From RYN-230 sp963793825 (GTDB lineage Bacteria; Actinomycetota; Actinomycetes; Streptosporangiales; Streptosporangiaceae), in contig CAWCBE010000002.1 of NCBI GenBank assembly GCA_963793825.1, forward strand, positions 1-64,000: 64,000 nucleotides of DNA. The letters run 5' to 3'. The position numbers and the translations under genes were made by a program. Below, piece by piece: positions 1 to 8,390 of this stretch; position 1 is the first letter of the stretch; every line of letters starts with the position of its first letter. A model generated the notes under the pieces. It was not told where the DNA came from. It did not search any database and saw only the letters and a program-made list of their open reading frames with translations.

Positions 1-43
1 GGTCGAGGATGAACACGTCGTGCTGGCGGTCGAGCGTGGGCAT
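1..43 (-). CDS. Start of a possible enoyl-CoA hydratase/isomerase family gene (cut by window edge)
   Basis: A minus-strand ATG lies at 41-43 with GGGAG about six bases upstream. The 14 codons before the window edge read MPTLDRQHDVFILD, which resembles the opening of many actinobacterial crotonase-fold (enoyl-CoA hydratase/isomerase) proteins. Only this stub is visible, so no catalytic residue can be checked. The product is a guess from the opening residues; the start codon and ribosome site are seen. Confidence 0.35.
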   Translation of the reverse strand, partial: MPTLDRQHDVFILD

Positions 44-178
44 GGCGGCTCCCGCTACGCGGCTCGGCCCAGCGCCGGGCAGCGCGGCCAGGCCTGGTTC
101 ATCAGCCTCAGCCACCATGGCTTTACCGTACGCCGGGATCCGGCGGTCAGGCCTGGGCAGCCGCTGCGGCGGAGGACG

Positions 179-728
179 TCACTCCAGCGTGACGGCCAGT
201 TCTGGCGCGAGCAGGTCCTCGGCCAGCGGCTTGCAGGTGGTTTCGTAGTGATCGAGCACCTCGTCCCGGCCGTGCCTGATTGCGCTGGCCAGGCAGCCGG
301 CGGCCACTGTCGCGTCGTGGAGGGCCAGGTTGAGGCCCATCCCGGAGACGGGGGTGAAGACATGCGCGGCGCTGCGGGTCCTGGAGGTCATGATGGCTGC
401 TGCCTGGCGGGCCATGCTGTGCGCGCCGTCGGCGCCGAGGACATACCTGGCGCGGATGGTCTGCAGCCTGCCGTCCGTGGTGGCGGCAGTGGCCAGGACG
501 CCATCATGGGCAGGCTGCAGGCTGGTCAGTTCCGCACGGTGGCGCAGCTGTGCGCCGGCGGCCCGGGCGCGCGCGGCGAGGATGGCCTCCAGGTCGTCCT
601 GGGCGCAGGTCCACACGTCCGCGTCCATGGGTGTCGGCGGTCAGCGCGGTGGCCCGCGGACGGCTGGCGGCATCGGGGCGCCGTTCCAGCACCACGCGCG
701 CGAGTCCCTGATCGGCCAGGTTGACATG
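179..728 (-). pseudogene. Remnant of an FAD-dependent aromatic-ring hydroxylase
   Basis: Three blocks of a PHBH-type FAD monooxygenase survive in order. The first (about 728-640) reads LADQGLARVVLERRPDAASR, the second strand of the FAD-binding domain. The second, in another frame from about 628, holds the central region and the GADGAH motif (FAD-binding 'DG' motif). The third holds GMGLNLALHDA, the C-terminal FAD-contact loop, ending at 179. The N-terminal GxGxxG, roughly 60 residues after the first block and over 100 residues after GADGAH are missing. Intact relatives are 400-550 residues, so this cannot be functional. Its broken 5' end abuts the luciferase-like remnant at about 728. Confidence 0.7.
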
Positions 729-1085
729 TGCAGCTTCCCCAAGCCCTGGCACACCCGGACGCTCCCGGTCCATGTCGGCGGGTCAAGCCGGGCGGCGGCG
801 CGGCGCGCCGGCCAGCGCGGAGACGGTTACTTCCCGGGCGGCGGGCTGGACGCCGAGGAGCGGGCGGCCCAGCTAGAAATCATGCGGGCCGCCGCGAGGG
901 ATGCGGGCCGGGACGCGGACGCGCTGGAGTACACGCGGTGGGAACCGATCGACATGTCCGTGGCGGATGCCGAAGCCCACGCCCGGAACGGGACGGCGAG
1001 GCTGGTGGTGGCCATCGCGCCGGGTGAGCTGCGCCAGCAACTGGATGAGATCTCAGCGTTCGCGGACCGGCTCAAGCTCGGGTGA
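726..1085 (+). pseudogene. C-terminal remnant of a luciferase-like (LLM class) oxidoreductase
   Basis: The 119 codons from the ATG at 726 match only the C-terminal third of F420/FMN-dependent luciferase-like oxidoreductases. The segment PVHVGGSSRAAARRAGQRGD is the typical 'HVGG..AAARRAG..GDG' region, followed by YFPGG and a helical tail with AIAPGELRQQLDEI. Intact proteins are about 280-340 residues, and the TIM-barrel N-terminus with the cofactor site is absent. Upstream sequence switches directly into the opposite-strand FAD monooxygenase remnant, so a deletion or rearrangement joined two broken genes. Expression is doubtful; no convincing ribosome site precedes 726. Confidence 0.65.
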
Positions 1086-1245
1086 CCCGCTGCCCGGGAC
1101 CTGGCCGGTGGCCGCCACCGGGCGACGGGACGTTGAGCGGGATGTTGAGGGGGACGTTGAACAGGACGTTTGACCCTATCTGATACGTCCCTGCCCGGCA
1201 GGATTGCTCATGTCTATCTGCATAGTCCGGCTCAGGGGGGTCTCA

Positions 1246-1410
1246 ATGTTCTGGATCGTTGGCGGAGCTGTCATTTACTTCATCCTCGTGGTCACTCTTG
1301 GGGTCATGTCGATCAGGAAGGGCCATTGGGTGATGTTCATCATCGGCTTCTTCTTGCCGTTCTTCTGGCTCATCGGCGCGCTGATGCCGTCGCGGAGGCT
1401 CGCCTACTAG
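1246..1410 (+). CDS. Small membrane protein, 54 aa
   Basis: The ATG at 1246 has an AGGGGGG ribosome site five to six bases upstream, better than the in-frame TTG at 1204. The protein starts MFWIVGGAVIYFILVV and has two hydrophobic stretches (about residues 3-19 and 28-45) separated by the basic turn SIRKGHW, ending MPSRRLAY. This suggests a two-helix hairpin in the cytoplasmic membrane. No domain is recognised. It is followed after 43 bases by the DUF1622 membrane protein on the same strand and may share its transcript. Function unknown. Confidence 0.6.
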   Translation: MFWIVGGAVIYFILVVTLGVMSIRKGHWVMFIIGFFLPFFWLIGALMPSRRLAY

Positions 1411-1453
1411 ACTCGCCTGCTAGACCAGCCAGGTCCCGGGCGGAAGGCAGCCG

Positions 1454-1909
1454 ATGATCCTGATGGCATCCTCGGCGGAGCCCTCGGCGGAGCCGTCGGC
1501 GGCGACGTTCACCAGCGTGATGGACCATGTCGCCCAGGGCTTCGAGGCGCTGGGCACAGTGGTCCTGGTTGTCGGCATCGTGTGGTCGTTCGTGCTGGCG
1601 CTGGTGGCGTGGCGGCGGTCCGGCCAGGCCGCCAAGGGCTATCTGGCGCTGCGCACCTCCTTCGGCGGGACATTGCTGCTCGGGCTGGAAATCCTGGTGG
1701 CCGCCGACCTCGTGCGCACCGTCGCCGTCGCGCCCACCCTCGACAATGTGCTGGTTCTCGGGCTCATCGTGCTGATCAGGACGGTCCTGAGCTTCTCGCT
1801 GGAGACCGAGATCGAGGGTGTTGCGCCGTGGAAGCGGGCCCAGATGAGCGGCGCCGGGGGCATCCGGCAGGCCTCGGCCAGCGTGTTCAAGCCCAACTCC
1901 GGTCAGTGA
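1454..1909 (+). CDS. DUF1622 family membrane protein
   Basis: A 151-residue protein with three predicted membrane helices (about 30-51, 75-93, 100-117). It carries the DUF1622 signature around LGLEILVAADLVRTVAV and the stretch VLGLIVLIRTVLSFSLE before a charged cytosolic tail. Family length is usually 100-130 residues, so the alanine/serine-rich first 20 residues are an extension. The ATG at 1454 has GGAAGG seven bases upstream. The function of DUF1622 is not known. Confidence 0.85.
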   Translation: MILMASSAEPSAEPSAATFTSVMDHVAQGFEALGTVVLVVGIVWSFVLALVAWRRSGQAAKGYLALRTSFGGTLLLGLEILVAADLVRTVAVAPTLDNVLVLGLIVLIRTVLSFSLETEIEGVAPWKRAQMSGAGGIRQASASVFKPNSGQ

Positions 1910-1978
1910 CGTCTGCGCGGCCGCGGGGATCGCGTTCATGCCCGGCGCCCAGCGGGGGATTTGTGGCAGGCTAACGGG

Positions 1979-2335
1979 ATGCCCACGCGCTGGGAGTACG
2001 GCTCCCTGATCACGATCGCCCTGGCCGCCAGCCAGGCCCAGCCCGCCGAGCACCTGGCCGGCATCCTGGTCACGGCCCTGCAGTCCCGCGTCGTATCCGT
2101 CGTGGAACTGGCCGACCTGGTCCCCGGGGAGCGGTACACCGCGATGAACGCGGTCGGCCAGGAAGGCTGGATCGTCACCGGCCCTCCGGCCCGGACGGAG
2201 TTCAGCCGGGGCGCGGCCGTCACGCTGGGCAGTATTGGGCTGGATCCGTGGATAGGGGTCACGCTGGCCACCAGCCCGGTGGGCACCTGGGCCCGTGGCT
2301 ACCAGGAATACCCGCTGCGCCGCCCGCTGGACTGA
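1979..2335 (+). CDS. Hypothetical protein, 118 aa
   Basis: The ORF has strong high-GC third-position bias. I chose the ATG at 1979 (MPTRWEYGSL), with GGCAGG about nine bases upstream, over the in-frame start at 1961. The protein is soluble-looking, with no signal peptide or membrane helix. It has a helical N-terminal half (ALAASQAQPAEHLAGILVTA) and a beta-rich C-terminal half ending YPLRRPLD. No family is recognised. It lies between the DUF1622 gene and the convergent sortase gene. Confidence 0.55.
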   Translation: MPTRWEYGSLITIALAASQAQPAEHLAGILVTALQSRVVSVVELADLVPGERYTAMNAVGQEGWIVTGPPARTEFSRGAAVTLGSIGLDPWIGVTLATSPVGTWARGYQEYPLRRPLD

Positions 2336-2384
2336 CCGGCTGGCCGCCGCCGGCGGCCGTCCCGGCCAGGCCGGCCACGCACAG

Positions 2385-3116
2385 CTAGCGGAGCGCCCGG
2401 CGTGCTGACGTGAGGGACGCGAATACCACCGTGGAACTGAGGTAATGGCCGGTGGCGTAGTCGAAAGCGCCGCCGCACGTTATCAGGTGCAGCGCCGCGT
2501 AACCCGCCGCGCCGTAAATGGTTTGCGCCGGGAATCTGGATTTGGCGTACTCGCGTACCCCGGTGATGCGGAAAACAGCGGTGACCCCGTCAGCCAGCGT
2601 CACGTCGATCTTCTCCCCGGGCCGGAGGGCCCCCAGGCGGAAGAAGACAGCAGGCCCCTGGGTGCTGTCGACGTGGCCTTCGATGACCGACGTCCCGATC
2701 TGGCCGGGCGTGGCCGAGTACTTGTACCAGGCCGCTTCGCCGGCCCGCGTGCGCAGCGGCGGGACCTGGATTGTGCCGCCCGCGTTGACTCCCAGGCTCA
2801 GCAGGGCCGAGTGCACGCCAATGGCCGGGATATCGACGGTCACCGGCGGTGACCGCCGCAGCCAGGGCCCGTGGCCCCTGCCCCCGAACGGCCCGATGGC
2901 GCCCGCGGCGGCCAGGGAGGGCTGCGGCGCATGCACCTGGCCGCCGATGGCGACCCCGATCGCGGCGATCCCGGTCACGATGAGAAGGACGCCGGCCAGT
3001 CCGGCTATGCGGGCACGCAGGCTCACGCGGGTCCGGGGCGGGGCGAAGTTCCCGGCCTGCGGCCAGGACATGACCACGCGAAACCCGGCTACGCGCCGCC
3101 ACTCCGCATTGCCCAA
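2385..3116 (-). CDS. Class F-like sortase
   Basis: A 243-residue membrane-anchored transpeptidase homologue. Residues about 33-58 form an N-terminal membrane anchor, followed by a Pro/Gly-rich spacer. The catalytic beta-barrel starts at VDIPAIGVHSALLSLGV, as in class F sortases. The active-site His is in IEGHVDS and the nucleophile Cys in LITCGG. The arginine expected about 12 residues after Cys in many sortases is not obvious: that segment reads HYLSSTVVFA. The ATG at 3116 has AGAGGAA about eight bases upstream. The gene is divergent from a protein with an APATGG motif, hydrophobic segment and basic tail, a plausible substrate. Confidence 0.88.
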   Translation of the reverse strand: MGNAEWRRVAGFRVVMSWPQAGNFAPPRTRVSLRARIAGLAGVLLIVTGIAAIGVAIGGQVHAPQPSLAAAGAIGPFGGRGHGPWLRRSPPVTVDIPAIGVHSALLSLGVNAGGTIQVPPLRTRAGEAAWYKYSATPGQIGTSVIEGHVDSTQGPAVFFRLGALRPGEKIDVTLADGVTAVFRITGVREYAKSRFPAQTIYGAAGYAALHLITCGGAFDYATGHYLSSTVVFASLTSARRALR

Positions 3117-3344
3117 TGCCGCCGTTCCTCTCTACGTCTTCCCCAGTGTGTTCTGCTCGCGTAGCCTGATATTTCAGGGTGATCAGGTCATCGGTTGTCT
3201 GCGTTGTCCGTGGGCCTTACCTTTATGGCCGTCGCCGTTTTGGGGGAGCTGCCTTTGGTCGCGCAGCGCGGTGTCCCTTCCGGCGCCGGTTCCAGGCGCC
3301 GGGCCGGGCAGGCCGCCACCTGCGGTGACGTACGAGGAGGTTTC

Positions 3345-3776
3345 ATGAAGGTGCGCACAACCAGCGCGGCGACGAGGCGCAGCGCGAGGTTGGCCGTCAT
3401 CGGCTGCAGCACCATGACCATACTCACCTCCGCGGCCGTCTCGGCTTGCTCGGGATCCACGCCCCCGGCGGCGGCCTCGTCCTCATTCTCGCCCGCGGGA
3501 ACTCCCACGCCAACCTCGACTGCCTCGCCGAGCAGCACGGAGAGCCACTCCGCGACCCCGAGTCCGTCGCCCAGCAGGTCGGTGCCGCCGTCCCCGACGC
3601 CAACACCGGCCCCCACGCCCACGGTGACGTACACGTTCCCCACCGCCGCCCCCGCCACCGGCGGGGGCGGCACGGCTGGGTTCCAGGACTCGCTGCTCCT
3701 CGCCCTGGGCGGGGCGGCCGTGCTGGCTGGCGCCGGGAGCATCGCTTACCGCCGCAGGGCCCTGCGGAATCGCTGA
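3345..3776 (+). CDS. Secreted Ser/Thr/Pro-rich protein with sorting-signal-like C-terminus
   Basis: The ATG at 3345 has an excellent GAGGAGG site five bases upstream. The 143-residue product begins with a basic N-terminus and hydrophobic segment (signal peptide, possible lipobox-like SAVSACSG). A low-complexity Ser/Thr/Pro stalk (about 40-100) follows. The end is APATGGGG, then a hydrophobic helix (LLLALGGAAVLAGAGSIAY) and RRRALRNR. This order (xPxTG-like motif, helix, positive tail) is that of a sortase-anchored surface protein. Its divergent neighbour is a sortase, so I infer an enzyme-substrate pair; the motif is not the textbook LPxTG. No globular domain is visible. Confidence 0.75.
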   Translation: MKVRTTSAATRRSARLAVIGCSTMTILTSAAVSACSGSTPPAAASSSFSPAGTPTPTSTASPSSTESHSATPSPSPSRSVPPSPTPTPAPTPTVTYTFPTAAPATGGGGTAGFQDSLLLALGGAAVLAGAGSIAYRRRALRNR

Positions 3777-3798
3777 CGCGGGTGCGCCGCCGCCCGGC

Positions 3799-4275
3799 TC
3801 AGGGCTGCCAGTTGAGGACCTCGCAGGACGCTACCGGGCGCTCGATTCCGGCCGTTTCGACAATCTGGCGCGACTGGCCCAGGTCCAGGGTCAGGCGGGG
3901 GCTGTTGTCCAGGCGGGTAACGTGCTGCCGGGCGAAGACGTGGTTATTGCCGTCGATCAGAATTACGGTCACGCTGCGGATATTTATGATGTCCTTGCTG
4001 GTGTTCGTGAAGGTCAATTGATAGGCATTGAATGGTGTCCCGTGCGATGCTATCTGGGTCTTGCCAGCTACGGTGCGCTGGTTGGAGAAACCGCCCACGC
4101 ACGATGTGCCCAGGTTGGCGGCGTTAGCTTCCTGGGTAACGAGCTGCGGGGGTGCCGTGCTTATCTCCCGGTGCCTGGTGAAGCCCAGCATGGCATCGAG
4201 CAACAGGAAAATCGCCACCACGCCAATCAGGATATCTGCCAGCTTGAAAAGTACGCGTTTACGCTGAATATTCAT
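3799..4275 (-). CDS. Membrane-anchored hypothetical protein
   Basis: The ATG at 4275 (MNIQRKRVLFKLADI) has AGGAAG eight bases upstream and is preferred to the upstream in-frame start at 4374. The 158-residue protein has one N-terminal helix (about 10-28, LADILIGVVAIFLLLDAML) and an exported domain of about 125 residues. That domain has two cysteines (TSCVGG, ASCEVLN) that could form a disulfide. It includes YQLTFTNTSKDIINI and an immunoglobulin-like beta pattern. GC content is visibly lower than in the neighbours (ATA, ATT and AAT codons), hinting at different ancestry. No family recognised. Confidence 0.65.
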   Translation of the reverse strand: MNIQRKRVLFKLADILIGVVAIFLLLDAMLGFTRHREISTAPPQLVTQEANAANLGTSCVGGFSNQRTVAGKTQIASHGTPFNAYQLTFTNTSKDIINIRSVTVILIDGNNHVFARQHVTRLDNSPRLTLDLGQSRQIVETAGIERPVASCEVLNWQP

Positions 4276-4428
4276 AGTCGCTTCCTGCCACGAAGACAGG
4301 AAATATTGTATCATGTCCAGTAATTTCCCGACATGGGAATGCCATCCGCCACTGTCCGGCTGGCTGGCAAACAATGGCGCCGGGGTGCCTCGGGCACCGT
4401 CGGGCGCGGGATTCTTTCGGGAGCGCGG

Positions 4429-5001
4429 ATGAGACAGGTAAACCCAGCACAGGCCGGGCAGCCGGCGTCAGTGAACCGGTATGTGCTGCCGGACGAGCGC
4501 TCAGTCATCACGGTCCGTATGCACCCGGCGGCGCTCGGCGGGCCCCTTGTCCTGGCCTGCGGCGGCCTGGTGGCGGCCAGGAAACTGGCCAGCCGCTCAC
4601 CGCGCTCAGACATCGTCTGGGCAGCGTACCTGCTTGTCCCGCTGTACTTCCTGGGCCGGCTGGCCGCCTGGCCGGGCAGCTACCTCGCGGTAACCGATCG
4701 GCGGATGATGCTCATCGGCGGCCTGCTCCGCCGCACGGCCGCGGCCACGCCCTTGGATCAGGTGACGGGTCTGACGCTGCAGCGCACAGTCCTGGGCCGG
4801 CTGCTTGGCTACGGAACGCTCATCGTCATCTCCCCGAGCCGACGTCAGGCGTTTCGCAAGGTCAGATACCTGCCCTACCCCCAGCAGCTGTATCTGGAGA
4901 TATCTGGCCTGCTCCGGCCGCAGGAGCAGGGTGGGACCACGAGCCAGCAGGGCGGTGAAGAGGTGACCGGGCAGGACTCCTCCGGGGCGGCGTCCGGCTG
5001 A
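4429..5001 (+). CDS. PH domain-containing membrane protein (bPH_2/DUF304-like)
   Basis: 190 residues from the ATG at 4429 (GGGAG seven bases upstream). Two short membrane helices (about 40-56 and 63-85) are followed by a bacterial PH-like domain with GSYLAVTDRRMMLIGGLLRR, PLDQVTGLTLQRTVLGRLLG and YGTLIVISPS, the typical 'YxxTxxRxxxxxG..R....xPLxxVxDV' pattern. The tail after 175 is Gln/Gly/Ser-rich and disordered. Family members sit on the membrane; no enzyme activity is expected. The upstream neighbour is divergent, so this gene has its own promoter. Confidence 0.8.
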   Translation: MRQVNPAQAGQPASVNRYVLPDERSVITVRMHPAALGGPLVLACGGLVAARKLASRSPRSDIVWAAYLLVPLYFLGRLAAWPGSYLAVTDRRMMLIGGLLRRTAAATPLDQVTGLTLQRTVLGRLLGYGTLIVISPSRRQAFRKVRYLPYPQQLYLEISGLLRPQEQGGTTSQQGGEEVTGQDSSGAASG

Positions 5002-5055
5002 CCGGGTGCGTGCTGACACGGTGCGTGCTGACCAGCCGGGCGGAGGGCAGCGGAG

Positions 5056-5469
5056 TTGAAGCGCACGATCGGGGCCATCGTTCTCGGGCTCAGTGCCTGC
5101 GGGTACCCGCTCACCGAGCTCGCTATGCGCCGCGGTGGCGTGCCGGGTGCGGCCGTGGCCGAGACCGTGTGCGCCGGGCTCACCGCCCGCGACGTGGCGA
5201 TGGTGGCGGATGGCGCGCCGGGCCGGCTTGGCCGGGTTCCGGCGGCGCTGCTTTACCTGGAACTCGGGGCCGGCGTCCTGGCCTCGGCAGCCGGATGCCG
5301 CACGCTGCTGAGCGCGCGGCCGGCTGGCCCGGCGGCAACCGCCAGCACCCGCGGCGCCGAGAATGTGCGGCGCGCCGCCGTCGCCGCCCTGTTCACGCTG
5401 CACACCATCCGGTTCGCGATCTACCTGAGCCCAGGTCAAGGGCGTCGCATGCCGGAATCTGCCCGCTGA
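5056..5469 (+). CDS. Hypothetical membrane protein, 137 aa
   Basis: Start taken at TTG 5056 (MKRTIGAIVLGLSACGYPLT) with a GGAGGGCAGCGGAG stretch immediately upstream. N- and C-terminal hydrophobic segments (about 4-20, 65-82, 107-124) flank polar loops with basic residues, as in small integral membrane proteins of the DoxX/DUF4345 size class. I cannot assign a family. It follows the PH-domain gene after 54 bases on the same strand, so co-transcription is possible. Confidence 0.5.
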   Translation: MKRTIGAIVLGLSACGYPLTELAMRRGGVPGAAVAETVCAGLTARDVAMVADGAPGRLGRVPAALLYLELGAGVLASAAGCRTLLSARPAGPAATASTRGAENVRRAAVAALFTLHTIRFAIYLSPGQGRRMPESAR

Positions 5470-5584
5470 CCCCGATCATGGTCGCCGGGCCGGCGCCGTG
5501 ATTCCGTGGCGTCGTGCGGTGAGTACCGGGCGCCCGGGCCGTCTACCCCCTGACGGCACCCACAGATACAGAACGGAGGCCGCC

Positions 5585-6226
5585 ATGCGGCTGACCCTGC
5601 AGGCCTTCCTGAGCCTGGACGGCGTGATGCAAGGGCCCGGCGGGCCGGATGAGGATCGTGACGGCGGCTTCAGCCACGGCGGCTGGTCGTTCCGCTACGG
5701 GGACGAGGACTCCGGTGCCGCCGTGGCCGGCTGGTTCACGCAGGCCAGCGCGTTCCTGCTCGGGCGCAAGACGTACGAGATCTTCAGCGGCTACTGGCCG
5801 CGCGTGACCGACCCGGCCGACCCCATAGCCAGCAAGCTGAACGCGCTGCCCAAGTACGTCGCCTCGGCGACGCTCGCCTCGGCGGAGTGGCACAATTCCT
5901 CGGTGCTCGGCGGGGACATCGCAGCCGGCGTGGCCAAGCTGAAGGAGCAACCCGGAAACGAGCTGCAGGTCCACGGCAGCGGTGAGCTCGCCCAGGCCCT
6001 CATCGATCACGACCTCATCGACGAGTACCGCCTGTTCTTCATCCCGGTGCACCTTGGCTCGGGGAAGAAGCTGTTCCGGGACGGGGCGAAGGCGGCCGCA
6101 CTGCGGCTGGCCCGGGCCACGACCACCGGAACGGGCGTCATCATCGCCAGCTACGAGCCGGCCGGGCCGGTGCGGCCCGGCTCCTACATCCGGCCCGGCC
6201 AGGCCCCTGACCGGTCACCCGCATGA
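5585..6226 (+). CDS. Dihydrofolate reductase family protein (RibD C-terminal-like domain)
   Basis: 213 residues from the ATG at 5585, with GGAGG five bases upstream. The opening MRLTLQAFLSLDGVMQGPGG and the motif ASAFLLGRKTYEIFSGYWP are hallmarks of the RibD-C/DHFR-like family. The later segments LQVHGSGELAQALIDHDLID and FIPVHLGSGKKLFRDG complete the Rossmann-like NADPH-binding fold. Members reduce pterin- or riboflavin-precursor-like substrates, but most stand-alone ones are uncharacterised. The last 25 residues extend beyond the usual end. The stop overlaps an in-frame ATG of the next gene (ATGA at 6223). Confidence 0.88.
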   Translation: MRLTLQAFLSLDGVMQGPGGPDEDRDGGFSHGGWSFRYGDEDSGAAVAGWFTQASAFLLGRKTYEIFSGYWPRVTDPADPIASKLNALPKYVASATLASAEWHNSSVLGGDIAAGVAKLKEQPGNELQVHGSGELAQALIDHDLIDEYRLFFIPVHLGSGKKLFRDGAKAAALRLARATTTGTGVIIASYEPAGPVRPGSYIRPGQAPDRSPA

Positions 6227-6294
6227 AGGACGCTGACCGGCACGGCCACGGCGGCGGCCGGCCGGGGACCGCATCCCCCGGTAGCCTCACAGCC

Positions 6295-6861
6295 ATGCCG
6301 CAGCTGGCCGGCCCGACCACGCGGGTCCGCGATTCCTTCCTGGAGGCGATGCGCGACCTCCGGGCCGAGGGGTGGCTGCCGGGTTTCCCGGTCGAGCAGG
6401 CCGCCGCGGATTTCGGCCGGTACGTCGGCCGGGTCCGCCACGAGACCCAGGCGTGGGGCGTGCCCATCTCCACGCTCTGGTACCTCGACCGGGACGTCTA
6501 CCTCGGCACGGTGCTCATCCGGCACCGGCTGACCCCGGAACTGACCAGGCGCGGCGGCCATATCGGGTACCACGTCGCCCCCCGGTACCGGCGGCGGGGG
6601 CACGCCACCGCGATGCTGGCCGCCGGCCTGGCCTACTGCCGGGACAGTCTCGGCCTCACCCGGCTGCTGATCACCTGCGCCGAGTCCAACATCGCGTCGC
6701 GACGGGTCATCGAGGCCAACGGCGGCCGGCTGGACGACATCCTCGACGGCGAATGCCGGTACTGGGCCGTTCCGCCGGCGGCCCCGTTATCCCGCCTCAG
6801 TGGCCGCCGGTCTGCTCGAACACCAGCTGGGCGCGGTGCATCCAGTCCTCATGCCGGGTGA
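6295..6861 (+). CDS. GNAT family N-acetyltransferase
   Basis: The core from MPQLAGPTTRVRDSFLEAMR (ATG 6295) matches a GNAT subfamily, with strand IGYHVAPRYRRRGHATAML as the acetyl-CoA pyrophosphate loop (R-x-x-G-x-A-like) and CAESNIASRRVIEANGG as the C-terminal motif. An alternative ATG at 6223 overlaps the previous stop and would add 24 low-complexity residues through translational coupling. The C-terminus runs about 25 residues past the family end (YWAV) and overlaps the convergent permease gene by 65 bases. Substrate unknown. Confidence 0.83.
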   Translation: MPQLAGPTTRVRDSFLEAMRDLRAEGWLPGFPVEQAAADFGRYVGRVRHETQAWGVPISTLWYLDRDVYLGTVLIRHRLTPELTRRGGHIGYHVAPRYRRRGHATAMLAAGLAYCRDSLGLTRLLITCAESNIASRRVIEANGGRLDDILDGECRYWAVPPAAPLSRLSGRRSARTPAGRGASSPHAG

Positions 6862-8244
6862 CGCGGAGGTAGATAAGGATGACCACGGTCAGCGCGAGGA
6901 CCACGACGAACGTCATCAGGCCCCAGAACACCGGCCCGGTGCTGGTGAACGGGGAGAAGTAGGACTTCCAGACGACGAGGATGCCCGCGGCCGAGGCGAC
7001 CACCGGGACGACCAGGTGCAGCAGCACGTTGAACTGGGCGCGGCCCTCGGTCAGGTAGTACCTGACCACCCCGATGTTGCACAGCAGGTACATGAACACC
7101 AGGCCGATGGTGATCGCGTTCGCCCAGGAGAAGAACACGTTCGTCACGCCCCAGATCAGCACGCACGCGAACGCGAGGACCTGCACGCCGACCTGGAGGC
7201 TGATGGCGTTGACCGGCGTCTTGCGCGCCGGGTTGACCTTCCCGACCATCTTGGGCAGCACCCCGGACCGGCCCATCGCGTACCAGGTCCGGGTGCCGCC
7301 GTTGAAGCACGCGATGGACAGCGCGATAGCCGAGTTCAGCAGCGCGAACAGCAACAGCACCCAGGCGCCGCCCCATACCCGCTGGGCCAGCGTGGCGACC
7401 GGGAAGGCAGTGGCGCTGGGGATGCTGCCCACCTTGCTGGTGCCGATGCCGACCAGGTAACCCCAGGTCACGAACACGAAATAGACGGTCAGCACGGCGA
7501 CCGAGCCGACCAGCCCGATCGGCACGTTGCGCTTCGGGTTCTTGCTCTCCTCGGCCAGCGGCCCGGTGGACTCCCAGCCGCTGAACTCGAAGATCGAGAA
7601 GACCACGCCCAGGAACAGGTTGCCCGCCAGGCCGAAGTTGGCCGGGTTGAGCGGGGCGAGGCTGAAGCCGCCCTTGCCTGGTGAGGCGAGCCCGGTGAAC
7701 GCCAGTGACACCATGATCACGATCTCGATCAGGCCGGTGATGATCAGGGCCTTCTCCGAGATGGAAATCCCCTGGTAGGCGAAGAAGATCACCAGGGCCA
7801 CGCCGGCCACGACCCAGATCCACCACGGATGTCCACCCCGTACTCGGCCTTGATTGACGGCTCCAGCACCGTCTTGGCCAGGTACGCCATGGTGAGGGTG
7901 GCGACCGGTGGCAGCCAGATGGAGAACAGCACCCCGGCGAAGAACCCGGCCCGCGGGTGGAAGGCCCGGGCGATCCAGGTGTACCAGCCGCCCGCGGACG
8001 GGAACACCTTGGCCAGCTGGGCCGCCGACAGGGCCTGCAGCCCCAGCAGGATGCCGCCGAACAGGAACGCCCATGGCGTCACGATCCCGGCGAAGCCCAC
8101 GATGAACACGAACGACGCGAGGATCGCGAAGGACGGCCCGATGGTGGCGATGCCCTGCATCAGCATGCCGGGGAGGCCGACAGCGTTCTCCCGCAGCTCG
8201 GACCGGACGGTGCCCTTACTTGACTGACCAGCCTCGACTGCCAC
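6797..8244 (-). pseudogene. APC-family amino-acid permease, frameshifted
   Basis: Together two frames encode a typical 12-helix amino-acid/polyamine permease. Frame one runs from GTG 8244 (GGAAGGAGA eight bases upstream) to about 7830 and includes NAVGLPGMLMQGIATIGPSF and FPSAGGWYTWIARAFHP. Frame two continues at PWWIWVVAGVALVIFFAYQG to the stop at 6797 and includes FEFSGWESTGPLAEESKNPK. One missing base (or two extra) near 7825-7833 separates them; the rest is intact, so a recent mutation or sequence error is likely. It is last in the SorC-controlled locus but has its own promoter/operator copy. Probable role: import of the locus's amino-acid-like substrate. Confidence 0.85.
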
Positions 8245-8301
8245 CGTGAGTCTCCTTCCTGCTACCCACCGGGAACAGGCTCACTCGAGCGCAGAGCATT
8301 C

Positions 8302-8359
8302 GCTCACGGAATGGTCATCCGTTCGCTGGAGTATCGACCCACCCGCTGGATCTTGGCAA
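8302..8359 (-). promoter_or_regulatory. Promoter and putative SorC operator before the permease
   Basis: Bases 8302-8339 match 14583-14620 at 28 of 38 positions. Conserved blocks are GCTCA, GGTCATCCG and GAGTATCGACC, with identical spacing. Read on the minus strand the element contains GATACT (8330-8335) as a -10, with TTGCCA (8354-8359) 18 bases upstream as a -35. The GGTC-type ends are inverted, fitting a dimeric regulator. I infer control by the SorC-type protein of this locus. Confidence 0.65.
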
Positions 8360-8390
8360 GGGGCCCGGGCCGCAGGCCGCGGCGGGCCGC

